Below, piece by piece: positions 33,421 through 44,264 of a stretch of DNA of 64,000 nucleotides (position 1 is its first letter; each line of letters starts with the position of its first letter). The stretch is taken from assembly GCA_018136815.1 (NCBI GenBank), contig CM030931.1, forward strand, positions 10,985,072 to 11,049,071, in the 5' to 3' direction. The notes beneath the pieces are model-generated. The model saw only the letters and a program-made list of their open reading frames with translations, searched no databases and was not told where the DNA came from. Source of the stretch: Isochrysis galbana (lineage: Eukaryota > Haptophyta > Isochrysidales > Isochrysidaceae). The position numbers and the translations under genes were made by a program.

Positions 33421-34231
33421 CGGAGGGATCGGTTCCTTCATATCTAAGCTACATTCGGCATTTGATTCCCGCCCGATGCAGCGTCGTGTCGGGCTGCCGA
33501 CAGTCCGACCACCCCCTGACCCTCTGGCATCATTGCCCGCGCAGCCCACCCAGCTCCTCACAGCGCGCGCACGCGGCTACCCTGTCTACCAGAGGCCCTA
33601 CCCCGACCATCCCGACCCGCCCCTCGCAGGATTCGCCCTCTCTCGAACTCGGCATCGAGAACCAGGACCAGGTTCTCCGACGCGGCCGTCCACGCGTGGC
33701 TGACGAGCCTCCGCGTTGAGCGTTGAGGCTGCCTTCGCGGCCCTCCTCTCGTTGACAGTGCCAGATCCGACGCTGATCAACGTAGTGAGACCCGTTGGTG
33801 GCCTCAGGACGGGCCACGCCGTGGCTCATAACGCCAGGGCGAGCAGGAAAGCCCAAGATCCTGCCAGAGCGCCTCACAGCGCATCTGGCGGGAACCCACC
33901 ACCCAGAGCAGAAATCATCTTCTGCCGCTGGGTGGTGGGCTTGGCAGGCGGTATTGGACATCAGCCCATACTGCAAATGACGCGCGACGGCGAAGCGAAA
34001 GCGCTCCAGGCATGCGGAGCTCGCGCAGCGAAGGCCCAAACCAGGGTCTTGGCAATCCTTGACATAGAAGTCCAGGAGAGCCGTAGACCGCGGAGCCGAC
34101 GCGGTGCCCGTCGACCCCAGGTGGGCAGCTGAGACAGAGGGCCTGTGGCAGTCAGCCTTTTAGACTGTAATAAGCAACGGCAAAAGCGACGGCGGCGATG
34201 GGCCAGTAAGTGGTGGCGGCGGCGGCGGCGG
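33421..34231 (+). other. Unassigned ORF region with a strong hairpin
   Basis: A plus frame 33716-34132 (Ala/Arg-rich) and an opposite frame are both open; neither is recognised. The segment CCCACCACCCAG...CTGGGTGGTGGG (33895-33939) can fold back on itself through about 17 pairs with a six-base loop and small bulges. Confidence 0.4.
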
Positions 34232-35353
34232 CGCTCCCTCGGCGACGTCAGATATCAACATTCAAAGGGGTCTGCAAATGGCTGACTGCGACGAAATTTC
34301 GGTGCGCGGTTCGCCCGATTGGCGTGACTGTGCGGGTGGCCCCTGTGTATTTGGTGTCCGGCGGGGTCACTCATCTGGATGGATTGTCGAAAACGGGCGC
34401 GCGGCGCGCCCGGGATCAGTTCGAAGTTGGGCTCTCCGGGCCTCCCTCGGAGACGTCGGACGTCCAATGGGCTCCACGGCTGGCTGATTTCGACGAGATT
34501 TCGGCGCGCGGTTCGCCCGATTGGCGTGACTGTGCGGGTGGCCCCTGTGTATTTGGTGTCTGGCGGGGTCACTCATCTGGATGGATTGTCGAAAACGGGC
34601 GCGCGGCGCGCCCGGGATCAGTTCGAAGTTGGGCTCTCCGGGCATCCCTCGGAGACGTCGGACGTCCATTGGGCTCCACGGCTGGCTGATTTCGACGAGA
34701 TTTCGGCGCGCGGTTCGCCCGATTGGCGTGACTGTGCGGGGTGGCCCCTGTGTATTTGGTGTCCGGAGGGGTCACTCATCTGGATGGATTGTCGAAAACG
34801 GGCGCGCGGCGCGCCCGGGATCAGTTCGAAGTTGGGCTCTCCGGGCCTCCTTCGGAGGCGTCGGACGTCCAATGGGCTCCACGGCTGGCTGATTTCGACG
34901 AGATTTCGGCGCGCGGTTCGCCCGATTGGCGTGACTGTGCGGGTGGCCCCTGTGTATTTGGTGTCTGGCGGGGTCACTCATCTGGATGGATTGTCGAAAA
35001 CGGGCGCGCGGCGCGCCCGGGATCAGTTCGATGTTGGGCTCTCCGGGCCTCCCTCGGAGGTGTCGGACGTCCAATGGGCTCCACGGCTGGCTGATTTCGA
35101 CGGGATTTCGGCGCGCGGTTCGCCCGATTGGCGTGACTGTGCGGGTGCCCCCTGTGTATTTGGTGTCTGGCGGGGTCACTCATCTGGATGGATTGTCGAA
35201 AACGGGCGCGCGGCGCGCCCGGGATCAGTTCGAAGTTGGGCTCTCCGGGCATCCCTCGGAGGCGTCGGACGTCCATTGGGCTCCACGGCTGGCTGATTTC
35301 GACGGGATTTCGGCGCGCGGTTCGCCCGATTGGCGTGACTGTGCGGGTGCCCG
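34232..35353 (+). repeat. 202-bp tandem satellite, about 5.5 units
   Basis: GTTCGCCCGATTGGCGTGAC recurs at 34309, 34511, 34713, 34916, 35118 and 35320, so the period is 202 bp (one unit 203). Units are about 97% alike except the diverged first one. Each unit contains the palindrome GGGCGCGCGGCGCGCCC. Because 202 leaves remainder 1 on division by 3, successive units shift frame, yet a 305-residue frame stays open, meaning all three plus frames lack stops in the unit. I regard the ORFs as by-products. Confidence 0.92.
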
Positions 35354-35689
35354 AGGAGAGGGGAGGTCTATCTACCTGATAGCAAATGGGATGAGGGGTT
35401 GGAACAATGGGCTGGCCACGCCGGGCTAGACGGGCGCCTACGGACATACAAAACCGCAGAAGCCCGACACCCAACACAAAGACAAAGAGGAAACACGCAA
35501 CAGCCGGTAGCCCGATGGCGCAAGAGGAAGGAGAGAGGGCACACTCCGTCTGCCACTCAAACCTACTGCACCTAGCCCCTAGGTAGAGCACGAGGGGACG
35601 AGCCGCAAGGCAGGTGGGGGGGGATTAGGGAAGCGGGCGTGGCTGCATTGATGCTGTGCAGGGTCGCGCGCGCGGCGAGATTATTCAGA

Positions 35690-36000
35690 TTTTTTTTTTG
35701 GACCAGGGGCCTGTGCGTCTTGGCCTACATCGAAGCTTTTGATACGCAAGTCCCTGGTGGGGATGGTTGAGTTGTGTCTGGTCTGGTCGGGTCTGTGTCT
35801 CGTGCTTGCGCACGAGGCCAGAGCCGCGACTGTGTAGGGGCCCAGCCCGGAGGCTTTCCCTATGGGAGGCGTTCCGTCGACGCCCAGGCCCACTTTGGAC
35901 TTTGGGGCCGGCCACGTACAAGTGGCTGGGCAGAGAGCAGGGAGCAGGGAGAGGGTGGTGGTCTGTGTGGCCATGGTGGTGTGGGGCTTGCGGGTGGTGG
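35690..36000 (-). repeat. Retroelement 3' end, copy 3
   Basis: Minus orientation, ending in a run of A (plus-strand T run at 35691-35700). The block GGGGCCCAGCCCGGAGGCTTTCC resembles the GC-rich tails at 4035 and 16276. A minus ORF (35974-35681) decays into the tail. No catalytic motif. Confidence 0.45.
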
Positions 36001-36789
36001 CACGGGCCGTGGCTCGTGCTCACCTGGTCAGCCTTGGTTGTGGCTCGCGCGCGCTTCGGCGGCGTAGCGTTGGTCGCGGTCCGATCGGGCCGGGGGTGAC
36101 GGCAGGGAGGAGGGGAGCGGCGCGCGCTCCATGTGACCGCTATCAGTTTACTGATAGTTGTAGTAGAATACTGGTCTAGTGATAGGTGTAGTAGCCCTGA
36201 ATCTTCAAATCTTTCCCTCTCTCTCCACTCCTTCCCTGCTGTGGGGAGGAACTACATGCCCATTAAAAAATGTCGACATTAAAAAACTTACATGCCCAAC
36301 CCGAGGGCCCCTTCCCATTTATAGCCAAGTACGAGGAGAGGAGAGGCGAAACACGCTGCTTCCGTGTCGATCCAACGCTAAGCTCATGTTCGAACGATAG
36401 CATGTCATGGTCTGGCCCCTACGAGCCTCACAGCAGATTGTGTGGCGTGTAAAACTGGAAATACCTTCATGTAGAACCTCATGGAATCTTCATGGACGAC
36501 GGACACGAGATTGTGCACAGCACATGCGCATGTGTATGGAATCCACATGTTCATGGAAATAGTTCGAGCGAGGCGTCAGAAGGCGCAACGCACGAAGATG
36601 TCTTGGGCATGAATGAGAGAAATGCTGTGGTGGCGCCCATGAGCCGGGCACGACAATAGAAGCAAATATAGCGAAGAAATCCAGTTGCTCGAAATAGGAG
36701 ATGGCGAGCGATATACAGGTGCTGCGTTCCTGCTCTCTGGCTCATCATGCTTGCAGCTCCAGCATGACCCCCTCAACTCTTCAGTGCTG
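36001..36789. other. No gene recognised
   Basis: Includes GATAGGTGTAGTAGCCCTGAATCTTCAAATC (36181-36212), which resembles 5550-5585. This is probably repeat debris in the 3' flank of the next gene. Confidence 0.4.
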
Positions 36790-37494
36790 TCAGTCCAGCT
36801 TAAACATGAGCTCCTCGCCAGACGGCTGCTGCTGTACTGAGAGCGGCTTGCACTGTGGTGATGGCGGCGGCGTGTGTGCAAAGCGTCGCGGGGCACGTTT
36901 GGGCCAATCGATTCGTTGGGGTGCGGCGGTGCTCGGGGTGCAATTCGACCGAGCGGCCGTGCCTGACGCACTCGCGAAGGGCGCTAGAAGGATGGTGCCG
37001 GTGAGCTGGGCACCCTCGACATAACGTGCGTACTCCTCGAAGAGCGGGCTGTGTCGGAGGCTGCAGTCAAAGGCGGCAAAGTTGGCGTCCAGCTCCAGAT
37101 CCTTTTCGAGGGTCCCGTCCTCGCATCTTCGATCGTGTGCGCGACAGACGCCGACGATCTCGCGCCGCACCTTCTGTGCCGAGGTCAAGAACTCCTTGAC
37201 GTCCTGGTAGAAGGAAGTTGCGCACATCATGCCCGAGAGTGCCGACGGAAGCAGCGCGAGCAAGCTATGCTCTCGGCGGGCGAAGGCAATGGCAAGGCCC
37301 TGAATTTCACAGAGGACGGTCTCGCGGAAGGCCGCAAGCTGAAAGTCCTGCTCAGCGCCTCTCGGCATCATGAGGCAGGAGTCGAGAAGCTTTGCGAGCA
37401 TACTGCCAGAGGGGACAAGGCCGGCGGCGGCGGCGGCTGAAGGGGTGGTGGCAGCGCGCTGACGCCGCCGCTCGTACGTGGCGAAGCTCGGCAT
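36790..37494 (-). CDS. Conserved-looking helical protein, function unknown
   Basis: From ATG 37494 (MPSFATYERRRQRAATTP) the frame gives 234 residues. An upstream in-frame stretch (LLPSVLALGLARAHAR) is hydrophobic then basic, and could be a leader read from an earlier start or exon. The middle (QDFQLAAFRETVLCEIQGLAIAF, then SFYQDVKEFLTSAQKVRREIV and CRAHDRRCEDGTLEKDLELD) is amphipathic helix, and the C-terminus is Pro/Ser/Arg-rich. I recognise no family. The coherent helix composition against GC-rich flanks argues for a real gene. Confidence 0.5.
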   Translation of the reverse strand: MPSFATYERRRQRAATTPSAAAAAGLVPSGSMLAKLLDSCLMMPRGAEQDFQLAAFRETVLCEIQGLAIAFARREHSLLALLPSALSGMMCATSFYQDVKEFLTSAQKVRREIVGVCRAHDRRCEDGTLEKDLELDANFAAFDCSLRHSPLFEEYARYVEGAQLTGTILLAPFASASGTAARSNCTPSTAAPQRIDWPKRAPRRFAHTPPPSPQCKPLSVQQQPSGEELMFKLD

Positions 37495-38360
37495 TCGAGC
37501 GTGTGCACGAGCGAGGCCGAGCGCCAGGACACTGGGAAGAAGCCCGCCACAACCGGCCCGCACAGCACGCTTCCGCCCCCCTTCCCCCCGTCGCCTCCCA
37601 AACTTCTCTCCCCCTCCCCCAGGGTCCTCACCCTGCTGCGCCCACCCACGCACCCGCCAGGTTTCTTCACCCCTCCGGGGCTGACTTTCCTCTCTTCTTG
37701 GCCCGTGCCCCGTCGTCCCCATCCTCTCCTCGCCCTCTGTGTGCCTCTGTGTGTGCGTTGCTGTCCATCAATGGGCTCATTGTCCCCCCCGCGCGCGCCC
37801 CTTCCCCCCCGCGCGTGGCCTCCCCCCCCCCCCCCCCCCCGCGCGCGCAGTTTACGCCGTCGGGGCCACGCGGAAAGGATGGAAGCCCGCGGTCCCTTGC
37901 CGCAACCGAAACCAAAGGGGGGGAAGGGCGAGGGGGGGGCGGGGGGGCGCGCGAGCTCTCCCTCCTCCGCGCGGGGGGGAGGGGGGGAGGGGGGGGCAGG
38001 AGACGCACCCCCCCCGCCGCCTTGCATCCCGACAGCAATCAAGCGACCCCGCGAGCCTCCGTGCGTACTTTCACCCCACAACGCCCCACTCTTCCCTCTC
38101 GAGAGGGTGGAACTTTGCGATGCACGGTGACATGCCCGACGCGCGCAAAGGGCGCCGTCAAAGATGTATGCCGACGAGAGGAACGCATCGGCGAGGGGGC
38201 GAGCTGTGGGGAGATCTTATTCGTTTCATCAGCGTGCATCCGCCTTTCATCAGACGCCGATTCCCTCTCCGCCTCGTCTCCAGATCGAGGGCGAGATGAG
38301 ACCCTTCATTCTACCAACCTACCGACTGGAACCTTGTCTGTCTGAATGAGTTTTGTAGTA
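37495..38360. other. C/G-rich upstream region
   Basis: Poly-C (37818-37841) and poly-G blocks (37919-37996). No domain in any frame. Confidence 0.5.
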
Positions 38361-38600
38361 CTACGGCGGTCAAGCAGGGGCTTTTTAACTACTAGTCAGG
38401 GCTGGGCTCCTTTTTTGACCGTGGCGCGATGGCCGATAAACAACCTCCAGGGGGGGGCAACCTGTCACTACGAAAATCTTCGCCAAGAAATGGTGCGATT
38501 CGCCCCCCCTCTCCCCCCTCCGTTAGGGTGGTCAAACAGGGGCTTTTTACTTTTTAACTACTAGTAGAGCGGTCAAACAGTGTTTTTTTATTAGGGGTGA
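38361..38600 (+). repeat. Nested GGTCAAAC element termini (three in tandem)
   Basis: Termini CGGCGGTCAAGCAGGGG (38363), TAGGGTGGTCAAACAGGGG (38524) and TAGAGCGGTCAAACAG (38565) all point the same way within 210 bp. The first carries the body also found at 33213-33420. The arrangement suggests serial insertion into the same site or end. Confidence 0.6.
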
Positions 38601-39512
38601 AAAATGACCATCTCAGAATTGAGGAAATTTGAGGATTTTTTTCGGGACGACGCCCCACAGGGGCCGCCCCAAGCCGCCGGAGCCGAAGCGCTCGCAGGCC
38701 GCCCCACTGACTGACAGCGACGTCGATATGATCCTCCCACCCTCGCCTCCCCACCAGGCGCAGAAGCAGGGAACAGGGAGGGCCCTGTTCCTTGCAGACC
38801 AGCAGGGCCAGACTCTGGCTCTGCCGCCTGCCCCCACTGGCCTGTCGGCCCATCAAGGACTCCCCATGGTGGGTGGCAGCCTGGCTGCCACCCCCATGGT
38901 GGTGACGGATCCGAGGTTACCACTGCCTCGGATGGGAACGGAGGGAACGGAAGGGAAGCGGCGAGAGGCGCGGCGGAAGTTGGGGAGTGGCCAATGACGG
39001 GCTGGACCACCTCCTCAGCAGAGAAAGGCGGGAGGACGGGCCTGGGCGAGGGCGAGCGCGACGACGGAGCGGACATGGCTGGGCGGATCGGGATGGATAG
39101 GCTGGGGCTGAGGGATTGGAGAGGTTTGGTATTGAGGTAGTGTTGAGAACGAGGGACGAGAACGGGGACGAGAACGAGGACGAGAGCGACGAACGAAGAA
39201 CGACAGCCGACAGACGGTTAGAGGCCGATGGACCGACGAGATGACACTACACTCACATCAACACTCTCCACACTAACGTATCCCTATCACGGAACGCACA
39301 GGAACCCGCTGGCAGATCGAACAAGGAAGAGAATGCCGACAAGAGAGCGACGGGGCGACGGACGATCCGACGGGGCGACAGTTACGCACAGGAATAAGGA
39401 GGGAATCTTTCGAAAACCCTTAAGTGATTTGATGAAGACCGAAGTAAAATAGCGCCACGATATAATCCAACGGCCAACACCTGAGGGGGAATCAGGGTCA
39501 CACATGGGGGCG
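38601..39512 (-). repeat. Retroelement leader-ORF1 copy C
   Basis: 38990-39512 (-) matches copy B: the same 5' boundary, leader and TCTCG-type hexamers, then ATG 39076 opening MSAPSSRSPSPRPVLPPFSAE. After about 30 codons the protein diverges (PSPPWGWQPGCHPPWG), with a block around 38760-38900 resembling the leader side of R1 (56600-56660). It may be a recombinant of the two families. Confidence 0.6.
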
Positions 39513-39809
39513 TTAAAAAAACAGCGCGAGAACATGGGGCTACACGCCCCGAGCAACAAACATATCCGGAAAATGATAAGCCCCCTGTATACTATAGACA
39601 AGGATTTCAACCTAGGAGCATCAGAAGACCTCTTGCAGGCGGCGAGAGGGCTGGACATAAGAAACATCACCTAGGGTAGCCAAATCTCTAAATAGGAACC
39701 GCACCGGATACCAATAAGGATCTCACGCTATATTAATGAGGAAAAATCCGAGCCGAATCTAGATCAAGAGACGAGCCACAATCTCCCACCCCCTTCTCTC
39801 CAATCTCCA

Positions 39810-39990
39810 ACTCCCGGCCGAAGCAGCGCGCGCGGCCTCCCTGGAACCAGCTTCTCCGCCAGAGAGGGAACTGGGGAAGGGGAAGGGGGTTGTTTAGGGG
39901 TTAAGGTTGGGTAGTAGGGAGGTACACTAGCAAGCTGCCTCACGCCGTGTACGTAGCGGGAATTTTTAAGAAGATTTTTTTTTATACCTG
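39810..39990 (+). repeat. Duplicate of the 10925-11107 repeat end
   Basis: GGCCGAAGCAGCGCGC, GAGAGGGAACTGGGGAAGG, GGGTAGTAGGGAGGT and GGGAATTTTTAAGAAGA plus a T run, all as at 10925-11107. Confidence 0.75.
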
Positions 39991-40094
39991 CTAGCGAGCA
40001 GCGAGCGAGCATTGCGAGCTGCGAGTTGCAGACACACCGGCGCGCCGGCGCAGCTGGCCCCAGGCTTAGGCTTAGCGGATAAAGGTACCCAGCT

Positions 40095-40735
40095 TTCTAG
40101 GACCAGTCCTAGAAACTAGGACGGACTTTGCTAGGTGAGAGCATGAGCATACCATGTTATTTTGTCCCAAACCTTGGCTATTGAGTTACCACATGCATGT
40201 CCTCATTAAATGTTCCAGGTGTACCTAGGCACCATTCCCTCAGCAACACCAAGTTTTGTGACGCGTTTATGGGTCACCTGGTCGGAATTGCTGCTTGTCC
40301 TAGAAACGGGAGAAATGGCTGATACCACCCAATGGGGAGCTCTTCTACCCATGGTCCCCAGGAGATGAAATGTTGCTTTGACTGCCCTCTTTGAGACCTT
40401 CAGTGACCACCAAGCTTGGTTTTGTCATCGAAGTGTCCAATCCGCTAGCCTACTGCTCCAAAAGGTCTAAAATAAAACTCCTTTGGTGCGAGCGGACGCC
40501 CGAGTGCAGCACCGCATGCTGAATGTGGTAGCAAAAGTGAGCAAAGACAAGCTCCGCAGAGTTGGTTGGTCATGGGGAGAGCCAAGGTTGAATGGGATGT
40601 GGAGATGGTTTGCTTCAGGTGATGGGATGTTTCATAAGCTCACTATAAGCTATAATGGAGGCATGATCGGCAGAGTCCTAGAAATCCGAGAATTTTCTAG
40701 GACGTGGTCCTAGTTTCTAGGACGGAATTTTTTGT
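40095..40735. mobile_element. AT-rich element bounded by inverted GTCCTAG repeats
   Basis: GTCCTAGAAACTAGGAC (40106-40122) and its exact reverse complement GTCCTAGTTTCTAGGAC (40707-40723) bracket about 600 bp that is visibly less GC-rich than the surroundings. Each end also carries extra TTTCTAGGAC half-sites. No transposase-like ORF is present, so this is a non-autonomous DNA element or a remnant. Confidence 0.45.
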
Positions 40736-42223
40736 CCGTTAGGGCTTAGGGCCCAGGCTCAGAAAAACGGTGAAAAACACTGTTTTTGGTCTTCACAGAA
40801 AAACAGGTTTTCTGTTTTTCACATGTAGGTTAGACACACAAATAAAGACTAACCTAGAACCTAGGGCCTAGGGCCACGCCCACGCCGGTCTCCAGATACC
40901 CCGATAGAGTCGCACACACGGAAACGTGAAACAAGGGCGGCTAGCGACGGACGAAGCGGTTCATTGTAGCGAGCGGCCAGATTTTCCACAGCCACAGCGC
41001 GAGCGGCAATTTTCTCGCCAACGAGAGGAGGTTTACCCCTTTACCCTTTACCACCTTAGAGTGAGTAAGTGAGTAAACTTAAACTTACAATAACTTACCC
41101 TGCCATATTTTATACCAAAATCGCGCGTTCCGCGAATTTCTACATAATTTCCCGATTGCTGGCAAGGGGGGAGGCACCCGGAAGAGAGAGGAAAGGCCGG
41201 CGGGGGCGAGCAGTCGCCACGACGAGTGTGGTGGCACAAAGAGCAATTTGGCTGCTCCTGCAGTACTCTATTCATTCGGTGCTCGGGCAAGTCATAAGTC
41301 AAACCTCCACCGTGAAACCTCAGTGAACCCCCCGCCCCATGATCCCTCTACTTCTTACCACACGCCCTCTTCTCCTGCTGGCCTAGAGGAGATTCAGCGC
41401 ATCTCGACGAGGCTGACGAGAGCGAATCCCACGATCCAAGGCTGAAGTGTTGGAGGTGACCGCCGTCCTGCGAATGATGGGGGGAGCTCTGCACGAGCAA
41501 CGGCTCCAATGCAGAAGGCGCCGACGAGATCTGAATCTCCATCCATCTCCCTCGCCCGAGACCTCATCACGAGGTGGTCAGCTCGAGATGCGGCCCCGCC
41601 CTTGAGGGCTCTTCCCCCCCGGCGCACCTAGCCCCACTTTCGCGGAGACCGCGCAGCTCCCACCGCATCTCGGTGGCGAGGTCGGAGCTGCAAATCTCGG
41701 TGGCGGCTTCTCGTCTCATGCTATACGGCGCGAGACCTCACACCCTCTATGGATTCCTAGTCTCAAGTTTGTCGAGCCCCCCCCCCCCCCCCACTTTCTC
41801 CGCCGGAGACCCCCCCCCCCCCCCGTCTCCGACCCCCCCGCCCCCCTCTCCTACTCTCTCGCCGCCCGCCTCGCCGCGCCCCCTCCCCTCCCCCCTCCCT
41901 TTTCTCACCATCTCACTCTTGTTCTCTTCAGCTCTAGAGAGCCACCTCAACATTGCCAACCGTTCCTGTGCCTCTGCCTCCCCGCCCTCTCCCCCCCTCC
42001 CCCCCTCTCCTCCCTTTCTCGCCCCCCTTTCTCGCCCCTCCTCCTCCTGTCGGGAAAACCTTCTCTCTCACCCCCTTCTTCATTAAATGCGCCGCCCTCC
42101 CCCCTTCTCCCTCTCCCCCTCCCCTCTCCCCCTCCCCCCCCCCTCTTCCTCTCCTCTCCCTCCCCCCGCCCGTCACCCGCCACCCCTTCTCACCTCGCCC
42201 CGCCCGCGCTCCGCCATCGCCTC
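40736..42223. other. Intergenic; self-complementary tract near 40760-40830
   Basis: AAAAACGGTGAAAAACACTG and AAAACAGGTTTTCTGTTTTTC near 40762-40822 can pair with each other. From 41340 to 42220 the DNA is largely C/T with C runs at 41778-41792, forming the upstream region of the gene at 42224. Confidence 0.45.
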
Positions 42224-43110
42224 ATGACTGACGACGCCTATCGAAACGTCCGGCGCGTGGCAGTCCTCGGCTCAACACGGCAGGCCCCCGTGATTGCCTC
42301 TCTCATCGCTCACAACCTCGCGCTCCACTCCACTGACCAGGAGCCCAAAGTTCACCTCTACCACACGGTCCGAGGGACCCTTGAGGGACCTCTGCCAAAC
42401 ACCGTGCGCTCCCACTCCAGGATCGCCGTCGCAGCGCAGGGCGCCACGCACTTGGTGCTCGCACTCTCGTTTGAAGAGCTCTCGGTCGAAATGCTCGCCG
42501 AGATTCAGAGGTGCATCGCGCCGAACTGTGCCATTCTCTCGGTGATGCAAGGGTTCTCCTTCTTCTCCACGCTCCGCTCGGCAAGCAGGAAGCCAGGCTA
42601 CGCCACGAGTGGCAAGGTGCGCGGGACGCGCGCATGGCAAGCTCATGCTGAGCTTGCCTGCCACAAGGTCTGCTCGGGAGGGCGGGGGAGGCGTGGAAGG
42701 GGTGGGGCGGGGTGGGGAGGCGGGATGGGGAGACCAGCTGAGACCAGCTGGTGCGTGGCGATCGAGAAAGGTGCGTCTTTTCTGAAGCTCCTGGTGCGGG
42801 CCGTCACTTTTGCACGGATGATAACACTCATGCTGTGCAATGCTGGCGCGCCACTTTGTCGCGTAGCTGCCTGTCGCTTGGGTGGGCTGTTGGCTTCCAA
42901 TGCAAGGTATGCTTGGAGCGCCGCGGCGATGTGAAGCTGAGCAGTTACCCACCCTACTACCAACACGCCAGGATCGCGTGCCAACCCTGACATCGACGCA
43001 CATTCGGGCCCAGCGGCTTTCCAGCAACGTGGCAGTGCTTTGGGGTTCCTTTCCTCCCCTTCAGACTGCCACCAAGGACCTCGGCGAGGGCACCCTGGGC
43101 TGCTCCTCAC
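42224..43110 (+). CDS. NAD-dependent glycerol-3-phosphate dehydrogenase-like protein, truncated by gap
   Basis: Exon 1 (42224-42616) and exon 2 (42972 to the gap) join in phase 0: AAG|GTGCGC donor and ACACGCCAG|GAT acceptor. Exon 1 reads VRRVAVLGSTRQAPVIASLI (a Rossmann-like first strand, but without canonical GxGxxG) and then THLVLALSFEELSVEML and CIAPNCAILSVMQGF. The last resembles the AI.S..KG strand of glycerol-3-phosphate dehydrogenases. Exon 2 gives NVAVLWGSFPPLQTATKDLG, comparable to the family's vLsGPsfA.Evakg segment. The rest is lost in the N gap, and the sequence after the gap is repeat DNA. Similarity is distant and the cofactor loop atypical, so the enzyme assignment is tentative. 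Confidence 0.42.
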
Positions 43111-43210
43111 NNNNNNNNNNNNNNNNNNNNNNNNNNNNNNNNNNNNNNNNNNNNNNNNNNNNNNNNNNNNNNNNNNNNNNNNNNNNNNNNNNNNNNNNNN
43201 NNNNNNNNNN
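43111..43210. other. Assembly gap (100 N)
   Basis: Exactly 100 N, a conventional placeholder. It interrupts the gene starting at 42224; the true size is unknown. Confidence 0.99.
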
Positions 43211-44264
43211 AAAAAGCGTGAGTGACCGGCCTATTATTACGCGTGCAAGGCACAAACCATAGGGCGGTCAAACAAAAAAATCTGAAGATTCACTTGGGTA
43301 CCCCCCCCCCCCCCCGCAAAAATAAGGCGTGGAACTAGGTAGTCAGATATCTAGTTATCTACCCCCGATTTTCACTATCACTATCTATATCTAGTTAGAT
43401 AGAGCCGGGGACTATCTATATCTAGCTAGATGGCAATCGCCAACATCTAGATATCTAGTGAATAGCGGGCCTCTTTAGCTGCTTGCAGTCGAGCGCGGAC
43501 AGGCTGACAGCAGGTAGGGGTAGGCCAAAATATCCGGACAGTCCCCGGGATGTTTGCAGTGGCACGGCGTCTCCGCGGGGGAGCTGGTGCCCATGCATGG
43601 CGTGCACTCTGGTGCAAGCGAGAAAAAAGTTGTTATGCCAGCACGGCGCCCTAGCCTTTCATTAAATTTTAAAGTATTGGTGTATATATAACTATGGACA
43701 TTTGATCGCTCAATTCGACTCATGCCCCACAATTGAAGGAACGACACCTCAGGGGGGGAATGATCACCGGGGGGAGGCGCGCGGCCACCGGACCATATCT
43801 AAGTAAGCCCTTCGCCCCTATCCCCCTAGTAGTGCACGGGGGGAGTCGCCTTATGGCGGGGGGAGAAGGGCCGGGGGAGTGGGGGTGTAGAAAGTTTTCC
43901 TACGACGTGAGTAGAAAGTAGAGGGTCCACGGCCGCGTGTGCGGTGAGACTAGTAAAAGGGCTTTAATTGCTTAAATATCCATTGTAAACTTGTATTCTA
44001 TAGTTATACATTTATAATTAAATTGGATATAAATGAAACTTCACATGGTCGTTTTTCGACGGAACGCGACCTTGGCAGGGTTGTCAGCGTGCGGCCGCTT
44101 TGGCGACGCGTCGTCTGCCATGGCCCGATCGTTCGTCGCGGCGGGGTGGGCGGGAGAAGAGGTTGGAAGCGGGGCGCGCTCCATGACCCTATTGATTTAA
44201 CAATAGTTGCCGCTCGCGTGGGGTTAGTGAAGTCAATCCGTAGTCGGACATAAACACTCGCCGA
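43211..44264. repeat. Repeat debris after the gap
   Basis: Inverted GTGAGTGACCGGCC terminus (43218), TAGGGCGGTCAAAC terminus (43260-43273), a poly-C run, a palindrome-rich block with repeated ACTATCTATATCTAG (43378-43460), and ACGGAACGCGAC at 44059-44070. No gene. Confidence 0.6.

Noticed and set aside
34379-35296. 305-residue repeat protein across the satellite
   Set aside because: The 202-bp period changes frame every unit, so the ORF reflects stop-free satellite DNA, not a selected protein repeat.
43061-43262. ORFs spanning the N block
   Set aside because: They run through 100 undetermined bases.
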